A stretch of DNA of 6,556 bases, taken from Acidimicrobiaceae bacterium. GTDB lineage: Bacteria > Actinomycetota > Acidimicrobiia > Acidimicrobiales > UBA8592. The position numbers were made by a program, and so were the translations under genes. The notes under the pieces are model-generated. The model saw nothing but the letters and a program-made list of their open reading frames with translations, did no database searches and had not been told where the DNA came from. The stretch spans positions 1 through 6,556 of the forward strand of contig PAZD01000012.1 in the NCBI GenBank assembly GCA_002715405.1, in the 5' to 3' direction. Position 1 is the stretch's first letter. Each line of letters opens with the position of its first letter. This document shows positions 1 to 6,330 of this stretch, one piece after another.

Positions 1-210
1 GAAGAAGCAGGCTTCGGTGGCGCTGTGGCAGCACCAGTAATCAGGCGTTATTTTGAACAGATCGCATATGGAATTGTGCCGCGATATCTAAGCCAAGCGG
101 AAGCGGACGAAGTCGCTAGACGTCAAGCGAAAGAATTAGAGCAAATCACTACTGAAACTGAGGCGCTCTCTGGAAGTACTACAGCATCGTCTGGAGAGCG
201 TTATGAGTGA
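1..210 (+). CDS. mrdA: Penicillin-binding protein 2, C-terminal end (partial at 5' edge)
   Basis: This is the last 69 codons of a gene that begins before the window; frame 1 is open from base 1 to the TGA at 208-210. The first visible residues, EEAGFGGAVAAPVIRRYFEQ, match the end of a class B PBP transpeptidase domain, where a Gly/Ala-rich strand is followed by an APIxRR-type helix. A charged, Ser/Thr-rich tail follows. The active-site motifs (SxxK, SxN, KTG) lie upstream and cannot be seen. PBP2 is the membrane-anchored DD-transpeptidase that crosslinks the glycan made by RodA during side-wall growth. The identity rests on this short tail plus the rodA gene directly downstream; another class B PBP such as FtsI is possible but less likely in this context. 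The last 8 bases overlap rodA, which suggests translational coupling and a fixed ratio of the two partners. Confidence 0.75.
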   Translation, partial: EEAGFGGAVAAPVIRRYFEQIAYGIVPRYLSQAEADEVARRQAKELEQITTETEALSGSTTASSGERYE

Positions 211-1363
211 TCTTGGTTGGCAGAGAAGGCGCACGTCATTAAATCCTACAGGCAGTCCTATTTCACCCTGGCTTCATGTGGATATTGCGCTGATTCTAGG
301 ATGCCTAGCGTTAGGAATTTCCGGTATTTTCATGGTCTATAGTGCCACTCGAGGCAGTGACCCAACGTTGTACGACAAAAGTTACATGAACCGACATACG
401 CTATTCGTTGTCGTAGGTGGACTTTCAATGCTTGTAACTGCATCAATTCCATATAGGAGACTTCGTGATTTAGTCCCTATTGCGTTCTGGGGAAGCTGCC
501 TTTTGCTCTTACTCGTCCTAACTCCTCTGGGTGTGGAGAGAAACGGAACGCGAGCATGGTTTGAGTTTGGGCAATTCCAGTTCCAACCCTCAGAGATTTG
601 CAAAGTAGCATTTATCTTTGCTCTAGCTAGCTATCTAGAACGCTTTGATGGACGCCTTTCTCAAAAAGCGATCGTGAATGCCCTCTTTCTAGCAACTATT
701 CCTTTGGGGTTGATCCTTCTAGAAACAGATGTTGGATCTGCTCTTGTGTTTGTAGCCATAACTATGGGCATGTTATTGGTTGGGGGTGCGCAAACTCGAC
801 ACATTATTTTGATGACGCTCGCTGGGATTATCGGTATCGTTACGATCTGGAGTACGGGGCTCCTCCAGGATTATCAACGAGACAGATTGACATCTTTTAT
901 TGATCCCGCTTCATCTCAAACTGAAGCTGCCTACCAACAAACACAGGCACAGATAGCGATAGGTTCAGGGGGAGTTAGCGGTCAAGGATTTGGACAAGGA
1001 CAACAAACTCGTGGTGAATTTGTTCCAGAGCAACACACTGATTTCCTCTTTTCAGTTGTGGGAGAAGAACTTGGATTTATGGGTTCGATAGTCATATTGG
1101 CTCTTTTCGGATTAGTAATATGGCGTTGTTGGAGAACTGCCAAAAAGTCTGCTGATCTCCTCGGGACGCTGATTTGCGTTGGGGTACTAACAATGATTGT
1201 TTTTCAAATGTTCCAGTCGGTAGGAATGACATTAGGGATCATGCCTATAACCGGAATTCCTTTACCGTTTGTTTCATACGGCGGTTCTTCAAGCTTGTCG
1301 AGCTTTATCGCAATAGGGCTTGTGATTAACGTCCATATGAGAAGATATGAAGTTGTTCGATGA
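203..1363 (+). CDS. rodA: RodA, SEDS-family peptidoglycan glycosyltransferase
   Basis: RodA polymerises lipid II into glycan strands in the elongasome, working with PBP2. The 386-residue protein has the family's usual length and about ten hydrophobic segments (roughly 27-47, 65-83, 91-109, 131-145, 157-173, 175-193, 198-217, 283-306, 320-342, 366-379). SEDS hallmarks are clear: NGTRAWF at 114-120, QPSE at 128-131 followed by K134, ETDVGSAL at 174-181, IAIGSGG at 251-257, PEQHTDF at 275-281 with the expected catalytic Asp at 280, GEELG at 287-291, and PITGIPLPFVSYGGSSS at 348-364. FtsW and SpoVE share these motifs; the adjacent PBP2 tail favours RodA. The ATG start is preceded by GGAGAG at 193-198, four bases away, and lies inside the end of mrdA. 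The N-terminal 25 residues are a polar cytoplasmic segment. No sign of damage is seen. Confidence 0.93.
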   Translation: MSDLGWQRRRTSLNPTGSPISPWLHVDIALILGCLALGISGIFMVYSATRGSDPTLYDKSYMNRHTLFVVVGGLSMLVTASIPYRRLRDLVPIAFWGSCLLLLLVLTPLGVERNGTRAWFEFGQFQFQPSEICKVAFIFALASYLERFDGRLSQKAIVNALFLATIPLGLILLETDVGSALVFVAITMGMLLVGGAQTRHIILMTLAGIIGIVTIWSTGLLQDYQRDRLTSFIDPASSQTEAAYQQTQAQIAIGSGGVSGQGFGQGQQTRGEFVPEQHTDFLFSVVGEELGFMGSIVILALFGLVIWRCWRTAKKSADLLGTLICVGVLTMIVFQMFQSVGMTLGIMPITGIPLPFVSYGGSSSLSSFIAIGLVINVHMRRYEVVR

Positions 1364-1414
1364 AGCTTCTAGTATCCTGCGTGTGGTAACAATTTAAAGG
1401 ATGAATACCTCGTC

Positions 1415-3379
1415 ATGACATCGCTATGGTCTCAAATAGAAGAGCTGCTACTTCATGTAGAAAAACCTGCCCGATATATAGGCTTGGAACGAGGTGCCCA
1501 ACACCCGCCTCATGATGCCCAAAACGTAGCGTGGCTCTTAACATACCCTGACGTGTATGAAGTCGGATTCCCAAATCAAGGTTTACAGATCCTGTATGAG
1601 ATCATTAACGAAATGCCAATAGGCGAAGCAGAACGTGCTTATGCGCCATGGGTCGACCTAGAACAGGTATTGCGCGAAAAACAAATTCCACTGTTTAGTG
1701 TGGATACTCATCGCCCAGCACATGAATTTGACGTCATAGCTTTCAATCTGTCCTCAGAGCTCGTCTATACGAATGTTCTAAATTGTATTGACCTAGCAGG
1801 AATCCCATTACGGTCACACGAGCGGAGCAAAAATGATCCTTTGGTAGCTGCGGGCGGCCATTGTACCTACAACCCTGAGCCATTAGCAGCATTTGTTGAT
1901 TTCTTCGTGCTAGGTGATGGAGAAGAGGTGGTATCGGAGCTAACGAGTGCGATTCATCTCTGGAAGACGTCCAAGGATGAAACCAAAACAAGAAATGACC
2001 TACTAGCTCTTTTGTCAGAAATTGAAGGGGTATACGTTCCCGCACTCTACTCATCCACGCTCGACGCTAATGGCAACCAAGTACTGAACCCGATTGATGA
2101 AAGTACGCCGAACCTAATCGAAAAACGAACCATAGTAGACTTAGAAGACTGGCCGTACCCTAAAAACCAGCTGGTGCCCATTACCGAAGTAGTTCACGAC
2201 CGGCTAAATGTCGAAGTATTCCGAGGTTGCACACGAGGATGCCGTTTTTGCCAGGCGGGGATGATCACTCGACCTGTGCATGAACGTTCCCTTGATCAAG
2301 TCCGGACAATGGTTACATCTGGCATAAAGAGAACTGGTTACGACCAAGTTGCCCTCACATCCCTCTCGACCGCTGACTTCAGCCATATCGAGAAAGCGGT
2401 AGCAGCCGTAGGAGATGATCCCATGTCCTGTGGTCAGACAAGTATTTCACTTCCTTCTCTAAGAGTTGACGCATTTACAGTCGGAATAGCAGCGACTATT
2501 CAGGGCGGCAAAAGATCAGGGCTTACATTTGCTCCAGAAGCAGGAACCTGGAGAATGCGACAAGTTATTAACAAACTTATAACTGAAGAGGACCTATATG
2601 GGGCTGTTGAGTCAGCATTCTCTCAAGGTTGGCGAAGGGTTAAACTCTACTTTCTTATTGGATTGCCAACGGAAACCGATGAAGACACACTCGGAATCGC
2701 CGAATTAGCGAAAAACTGTGTGGCAATCGGAAAGCAACACACGAAAAATGCATCTGTGACCGTCAGCGTCGGTGGTTTTGTCCCCAAACCATTTACCCCA
2801 TTTCAATGGTTTGGGCAGAACACCACCGAAGAGCTTCAAAGAAAAGTAAACCTGCTAAAAGATGCAACAAGCAGTATGCGCGGAGTCCAGTTAAAGTGGC
2901 ATGATCCCAAAGCAACAGTAATAGAAGGAGTGTTAAGTCGAGGAGATAGGGCACTGTCAGACCTCTTGGAAGAAGTGTGGAAATCCGGAGGCACATTTCA
3001 AGAGTGGAGTGAGCATTTCAATATTGATCGCTGGCTGGATGCTATGGCCAAATTGGATCTTTCCGTAGAGTGGTATGCCTATAGGCATAGAGAAAGATCC
3101 GACCCACTACCTTGGGATCATCTTGACGCCGGCCTCTACAAAGATTTTCTTTGGCAAGAATGGAGAGATGCTCTAGAGGAAGTTGGGCTAGAAGACTGTC
3201 GTTGGACTCCATGCTATGACTGTGGTGCGTGCACGGGATACGGCCTTGATCATGTCGTAGCTTCCACTTCACCACCTGTAGGGGGAAGTCAAGGAACATG
3301 GCAGAACCTTGAAAAAGGGTCTGATGCGCCGCAACTTCTAACAATCCGAAAGAAAAAAGAAGTAGAAGCAAAGGTATGA
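1415..3379 (+). CDS. B12-binding-domain radical SAM protein, TIGR03960 family (function unknown)
   Basis: This 654-residue protein belongs to a widespread radical SAM family with no reaction known to me. The N-terminal third (about 18-235) has the Rossmann-like, cobalamin-binding-type fold of the family, with PDVYEVGFPNQGLQ near residue 45 and a GDGEEV loop near 170. It lacks the DxHxxG cobalamin-ligand motif; the nearest match is DTHRPA at 97-102. The radical SAM core follows, with the CxxxCxxC cluster ligands C272, C276 and C279, then FAPEAGT at 372-378 and YFLIGLPTE at 412-420. Near the C-terminus four cysteines (595, 600, 603, 606) in a CRWTPCYDCGAC arrangement could bind a metal or a second Fe-S cluster. 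ATG 1415 begins MTSLWSQIEELL, as expected for the family; no other in-frame start lies between it and the TAG at 1370-1372. AAAGGA at 1396-1401 is a rather distant ribosome binding site, 13 bases away. The gene's end overlaps the DUF2344 partner by 4 bases. Confidence 0.92.
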   Translation: MTSLWSQIEELLLHVEKPARYIGLERGAQHPPHDAQNVAWLLTYPDVYEVGFPNQGLQILYEIINEMPIGEAERAYAPWVDLEQVLREKQIPLFSVDTHRPAHEFDVIAFNLSSELVYTNVLNCIDLAGIPLRSHERSKNDPLVAAGGHCTYNPEPLAAFVDFFVLGDGEEVVSELTSAIHLWKTSKDETKTRNDLLALLSEIEGVYVPALYSSTLDANGNQVLNPIDESTPNLIEKRTIVDLEDWPYPKNQLVPITEVVHDRLNVEVFRGCTRGCRFCQAGMITRPVHERSLDQVRTMVTSGIKRTGYDQVALTSLSTADFSHIEKAVAAVGDDPMSCGQTSISLPSLRVDAFTVGIAATIQGGKRSGLTFAPEAGTWRMRQVINKLITEEDLYGAVESAFSQGWRRVKLYFLIGLPTETDEDTLGIAELAKNCVAIGKQHTKNASVTVSVGGFVPKPFTPFQWFGQNTTEELQRKVNLLKDATSSMRGVQLKWHDPKATVIEGVLSRGDRALSDLLEEVWKSGGTFQEWSEHFNIDRWLDAMAKLDLSVEWYAYRHRERSDPLPWDHLDAGLYKDFLWQEWRDALEEVGLEDCRWTPCYDCGACTGYGLDHVVASTSPPVGGSQGTWQNLEKGSDAPQLLTIRKKKEVEAKV

Positions 3380-4095
3380 TTCATCTTCGAATTCGCTCGA
3401 GTAAAGCGGGTAAAGTACGGTTTGCTAGCCATCGGGACATAGCAAAAGTTTGGGAAAGAACCTTGCGGATCTCCAATGTTCCAATGATTTACAGTCAGGG
3501 GTTTTCTCCAAGGCCTAAAATCGCCTATGGTCTCGCTCTCCCAACTGGTTCGGAATCAGACTGCGAATATATTGACATCCAAATAGACAATTCCGAAAAT
3601 GAATTTCTCAATGTTGAAGAGGTGTGCGCTTCGCTAAATGAGAACTTACCGATAGGAATTAAAATTAATGGCGTATCTATCATGGAAGGTAAGGTTCCTT
3701 CCTTGCAACAAACAGTAACTTCATGCATATGGGATATTGCGGTTAACGAAGATAACACCACGGTTGACTCATGGTTAGATACAATAAATACCTCAAGTGA
3801 AATCGTTATAGTGCGCGAGCGAAAAGGGAAAAAAGTCGTTGATGACATAAAGCCCTTAGTGCACTCAGTTAGAAAGAAAGTCAAAAAGGAAGATGGGAGA
3901 GTAGTAGTGGAAGCAGAACTCGGTACTCAACCTCGATCTCTAAGGCCAAGTGAATTCTTGCGTTCTGTCGAACCGTCTTTAACTGAATACAAGCTCCGCA
4001 GAAGAAAACAAATAGTCGAAGAGGGGGCGAAGCGACTTGACCCTTTAGAAGTCGCTGGAGCTACCCGAATGCGCACGCTGATTGGCGCATCATGA
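3376..4095 (+). CDS. Radical SAM-linked protein, TIGR03936 / DUF2344 (function unknown)
   Basis: This 239-residue protein is the constant partner of TIGR03960 radical SAM proteins, encoded just downstream of them or fused to their C-terminus. Its biochemical role is unknown to me. The N-terminus carries the family signature: KVRFASHRD at 13-21, a following helix with WERTLR, and GFSPRPKIAYGLALPTGSES at 42-61. The C-terminal half contains a basic stretch (KKVKKEDGR, near 166-174) and ends in a conserved-looking RRRKQIV...DPLEVAGATRMRTL region, suggestive of nucleic-acid contact but not proof of it. The start codon lies in ATGA at 3376-3379, shared with the stop of the radical SAM gene, so translation is probably coupled; only a weak purine-rich stretch precedes it. 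The RNase E/G gene begins 15 bases after its stop, pointing to a shared transcript and perhaps a role in RNA or ribosome biology. Confidence 0.9.
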   Translation: MIHLRIRSSKAGKVRFASHRDIAKVWERTLRISNVPMIYSQGFSPRPKIAYGLALPTGSESDCEYIDIQIDNSENEFLNVEEVCASLNENLPIGIKINGVSIMEGKVPSLQQTVTSCIWDIAVNEDNTTVDSWLDTINTSSEIVIVRERKGKKVVDDIKPLVHSVRKKVKKEDGRVVVEAELGTQPRSLRPSEFLRSVEPSLTEYKLRRRKQIVEEGAKRLDPLEVAGATRMRTLIGAS

Positions 4096-4096
4096 G

Positions 4097-4110
4097 AAGG
4101 GATATTATCC
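4097..4110 (+). promoter_or_regulatory. Ribosome binding site of the RNase E/G gene
   Basis: AAGGG at 4097-4101 lies just after the DUF2344 stop codon and nine bases before the ATG at 4111. It is the clearest Shine-Dalgarno sequence inside the three-gene radical SAM/DUF2344/RNase group and supports the chosen start, which adds the unusual basic N-terminal leader to the enzyme. Confidence 0.7.
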
Positions 4111-5646
4111 ATGAACGAACGAGACGAAACCCAAAGGAATGGGGCAACCTCGGATGTTGAGAAAGAAAAAACAGCAGAAGATACCTCTAGTAATACATCA
4201 GAAGCTAAACCCCAGATAGGGGATACAAGACCCGCACCAGAGCCGAAAAACCATTCACAGAAGACTCCGAGCGACAAAAAAACACCAACCAGAAAACGAA
4301 GAAAACGCCGGAGATCAAGATCCAGCGGTTCGGGAAATGCTCAGAATTCATTGAATGGTCGGATAGAGCTAGATGAAGCAAATTTAAAGAAACGACGCGG
4401 TCAGGAACGTAAGGGTAAGGCAGTTGGCCGATATACGATGGCCGTACATGTTGAAGATGGTTTAACTCAGATTGCTACTCTTGAAGGGCGTTCGCTGCTG
4501 GAGTTCTTTGTCTCCCAACCGGCGAATGATGTCACTGAAATCCATGGAAATGTATATCTAGGTAAAGTTGAGAATGTCCTTCCAGGTATGGAAGCGGCAT
4601 TTGTTGATATCGGAACACCGAAAAATGCTGTTCTATACCAAAGTGATTTAATTCACGAAGAAGGAAATGGAAATGGGAAGAAAAACAAACTTAGGATTGA
4701 AGATACCTTAAAAAATAAGCAAGTTATAGTCTGTCAGGTAACAAAGAACCCGATTGCACACAAAGGAGCCCGTCTCACTCAGGAAGTTTCACTTGCTGGA
4801 CGGTTTGTTGTCCTTGTACCCAATAGTTCAACATTTGGTATCTCAAAAAGACTCCATGAGAAAGAACGTAAAAGGCTACGACAAATTCTTGAAAAAGCAA
4901 AACCGGCTCAGCATGGTGTGATTGTGAGAACCGCTGCAGAGAATATTACGAAACAGGAGATCCAGCTAGATGTTGAGCGGCTTGTTCAACAATGGGAGGA
5001 TATTGAGAAACTAGCGAAAAAATCCTCTGCACCCGCTCTTCTACACAGAGAGCCGGAAATGCCATTTCGTACTATTCGCGAAGAATTTAATAAGCAATAC
5101 CGGTCTGTAATTGTAGATGAAAGAAATTTATATGAGGAGGCAAGTAAATATCTTGAAACTATGGCTCCAGCCTTAGCAGACCGGATTGAGTTTCATGATC
5201 CCGATGAACAAGATCTACCGCTTTTTGAACGCTTGTATGTCAATGAGCAGCTGACTAAAGCGTTGGATTCTAAAGTATGGCTTCCATCCGGCGGTTCCTT
5301 GATAATTGAGCACACTGAAGCACTGACGGTTATAGATGTCAACACAGGAAAAAATGTCGGTTCTTCAAACCTCGAAGAAACCGTGTATAAAAATAACCTA
5401 GAAGCAGCGAAAGAAGTAGCACGGCAACTACGCCTAAGAGATATTGGAGGTATTATCGTTATTGATTTTGTGGACATGGAAATCGCAAAAAATCGTGATG
5501 ACGTGCTTCGTGTATTCCGTGAAGCGCTCTCAAGGGATAAAACTAGAACACAAGTTTTAGAGATATCAGAATTAGGCCTGGTTGAAATGACGAGAAAGCG
5601 AATTGGCGAAGGGCTACTTCAGTCGTATCAAAACGCACAACATTAA
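4111..5646 (+). CDS. Ribonuclease E/G family endoribonuclease, short form without zinc-link
   Basis: RNase E/G cuts single-stranded A/U-rich RNA in mRNA decay and in rRNA and tRNA maturation. Residues 1-105 are a hydrophilic, probably disordered leader with a very basic tract at 61-70 (RKRRKRRRSR) that may bind RNA. The catalytic part starts near 106. It contains an S1 domain at about 145-235 (GNVYLGKVENVLPGMEAAFVDIG at its start), the 5'-phosphate sensor residues R273 and T274 (IVRTA, aligned with E. coli R169/T170), and the DNase I-like active site D409 and N411 (VIDVNTG) plus D452 (IVIDFVDM). The 43-residue spacing of the two Asp matches E. coli D303/D346. The protein stops at residue 511 after GLVEMTRKRIGEGLLQSYQ, where the CPxC zinc-link should begin, so the zinc-link and small domain are absent. 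The start is supported by AAGGG at 4097-4101, nine bases upstream. I leave the symbol blank because rne and rng cannot be separated here. Confidence 0.93.
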   Translation: MNERDETQRNGATSDVEKEKTAEDTSSNTSEAKPQIGDTRPAPEPKNHSQKTPSDKKTPTRKRRKRRRSRSSGSGNAQNSLNGRIELDEANLKKRRGQERKGKAVGRYTMAVHVEDGLTQIATLEGRSLLEFFVSQPANDVTEIHGNVYLGKVENVLPGMEAAFVDIGTPKNAVLYQSDLIHEEGNGNGKKNKLRIEDTLKNKQVIVCQVTKNPIAHKGARLTQEVSLAGRFVVLVPNSSTFGISKRLHEKERKRLRQILEKAKPAQHGVIVRTAAENITKQEIQLDVERLVQQWEDIEKLAKKSSAPALLHREPEMPFRTIREEFNKQYRSVIVDERNLYEEASKYLETMAPALADRIEFHDPDEQDLPLFERLYVNEQLTKALDSKVWLPSGGSLIIEHTEALTVIDVNTGKNVGSSNLEETVYKNNLEAAKEVARQLRLRDIGGIIVIDFVDMEIAKNRDDVLRVFREALSRDKTRTQVLEISELGLVEMTRKRIGEGLLQSYQNAQH

Positions 5647-5654
5647 GTGTTCTT

Positions 5655-5709
5655 TGACCAACTAGATGAAAAGCGTCGGTATTTCAACTAGAAACTACTA
5701 GGCTGGTCA
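5655..5709 (+). promoter_or_regulatory. Inverted-repeat leader of rplU, candidate translational control element
   Basis: The gap before rplU holds a long inverted repeat. TGACCA at 5655-5660 pairs with TGGTCA at 5704-5709, and CTAG at 5662-5665 pairs with CTAG at 5698-5701, giving ten base pairs with a one-by-two internal loop. Inside it, TGAAA at 5667-5671 pairs with TTTCA at 5682-5686. The right arm contains the AGG at 5700-5702 that would serve as the rplU ribosome binding site, so the folded form should hinder initiation. No run of T follows, so it is not an intrinsic terminator. A role in autoregulation by L21 or in RNase cleavage is inference. TTGACC at 5654-5659 also resembles a -35 box, but the best -10 (TATTTC at 5680-5685) is weak and 20 bases away. 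Confidence 0.4.
5659..5692 (+). repeat. Short direct repeat CAACTAGA in the rplU leader
   Basis: CAACTAGA occurs at 5659-5666 and again at 5685-5692, exactly 26 bases apart, with a third shorter ACTAG at 5697-5701. The first copy lies largely in the left arm of the larger inverted repeat and the second in its loop, so the second copy could compete for pairing with the right-arm CTAG. It may be chance in an AT-rich gap. Confidence 0.35.
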
Positions 5710-5712
5710 CTT

Positions 5713-6021
5713 ATGTATGCAGTAGTCAAGACCGGTGGAAAGCAATACCGTGTCGAGAAAGATCAAGTCCTTCAAGTAGAAACACTTGGAGATGTCGGTG
5801 CTTCTGTCGACCTTCTTCCTGTGATGATTGTTGATGGAGAAACGGTCCTTGCAACACCTTCGGAGCTTAAGGGCGCTAAAGTTACCGCTGAAATCGTCGG
5901 AACGGGACGTGGGAAAAAGATCAATGGTTTCACCTATAAAAATAAAAGCAACCAGCGCCGCAGATGGGGTCATCGCCAGAATTATAATGAAATACGTATC
6001 ACTGGGATAAAGAAAGATTAA
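5713..6021 (+). CDS. rplU: 50S ribosomal protein L21
   Basis: L21 is a 23S rRNA-binding protein of the large ribosomal subunit. The 102-residue product has the standard length (about 103 residues) and both family ends: MYAVVKTGGKQYRV at the start and the basic FTYKNKSNQRRRWGHRQNY near the C-terminus, which contacts rRNA. The ATG start is fixed by the invariant N-terminus. The ribosome binding site is weak (AGG at 5700-5702, ten bases upstream) and lies inside an inverted repeat, so expression may be controlled by RNA structure. It lies 66 bases after the RNase E/G gene and 5 bases before rpmA, the near-universal L21-L27 pairing. Confidence 0.98.
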   Translation: MYAVVKTGGKQYRVEKDQVLQVETLGDVGASVDLLPVMIVDGETVLATPSELKGAKVTAEIVGTGRGKKINGFTYKNKSNQRRRWGHRQNYNEIRITGIKKD

Positions 6022-6026
6022 CGAGT

Positions 6027-6278
6027 ATGTCAAAGACTAAAGGTGGTGGTTCCACCCGTAACGGTAGAGATTCCAATGCTCAACGGCTAGGCGTGAAAGC
6101 CTATGATGGAACGTTAGTTTCTGCGGGTTCGATTTTGGTTCGGCAACGCGGAACAAAGTTTCATCCAGGAAATAATGTGGGACGTGGAGGGGATGACACC
6201 CTCTTCGCTACCGTTGATGGCCGAGTAAAATTTGGCTCTAGGCGAGGACGTAAACTGGTTGATATCATTCCCGAATAG
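6027..6278 (+). CDS. rpmA: 50S ribosomal protein L27
   Basis: L27 sits near the peptidyl transferase centre, where its flexible N-terminus reaches toward the tRNA acceptor ends. The 83-residue product begins MSKTKGGGSTRNGRDSNAQR, the conserved basic, glycine-rich tail, followed by ILVRQRGTKFHPG and NVGRGGDDTLFA, the latter typical of actinobacterial L27. There is no N-terminal extension of the type that is removed by a protease in Firmicutes; the protein begins close to the mature form. The start lies 5 bases after the rplU stop with no convincing ribosome binding site of its own, so translation probably depends on ribosomes finishing rplU. The final codons and the TAG stop lie inside the left arm of a terminator hairpin. 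Confidence 0.98.
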   Translation: MSKTKGGGSTRNGRDSNAQRLGVKAYDGTLVSAGSILVRQRGTKFHPGNNVGRGGDDTLFATVDGRVKFGSRRGRKLVDIIPE

Positions 6279-6298
6279 GTTGCTATTCGGGTATTTTT
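6270..6298 (+). terminator. Intrinsic terminator overlapping the rpmA stop codon
   Basis: CCCGAATAG at 6270-6278 and CTATTCGGG at 6283-6291 form a perfect nine-base-pair stem with a four-base loop (GTTG), followed by TATTTTT at 6292-6298. This is a textbook rho-independent terminator for the plus strand. The left arm is also the last two sense codons (CCC GAA) and the TAG stop of rpmA. It marks the probable 3' end of the rplU-rpmA transcript and separates it from obgE. Confidence 0.9.
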
Positions 6299-6330
6299 CG
6301 GTAAGAGATCATCTGCATCGAATTCAATCT

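Noticed and set aside
1364..1414. A promoter or terminator between rodA and the radical SAM gene.
   Set aside because: No inverted repeat with a T run and no -35/-10 pair with acceptable spacing can be seen; only a distant ribosome binding site is present.
1401..1418. A five-codon open frame (MNTSS) whose TGA overlaps the ATG of the radical SAM gene, resembling a coupling leader peptide.
   Set aside because: The AAAGG at 1396-1400 directly abuts its ATG, leaving no spacing for initiation there, and so short a frame is expected by chance.
3525..3884. Long open frames on the minus strand, for example opposite the DUF2344 gene, and also at 3042-3371, 3927-4277 and 5707-6033.
   Set aside because: All lie opposite well-supported plus-strand genes, their translations resemble no family I know, and they are best explained as shadows.
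5654..5685. A sigma-70-type promoter for rplU using TTGACC and TATTTC.
   Set aside because: The spacing is 20 bases and the -10 is weak; the TTGACC lies in the left arm of the inverted repeat, which explains it as well.
5600..5712. A frameshift at the end of the RNase E/G gene hiding a zinc-link and small domain.
   Set aside because: The other two forward frames carry stops soon after and show no CPxC motif; only 66 bases remain before rplU, too few for the missing domain.
5828..6010. A 60-codon open frame inside rplU in another plus-strand frame.
   Set aside because: It lies wholly within the highly conserved L21 coding sequence and has no ribosome binding site or recognisable product.
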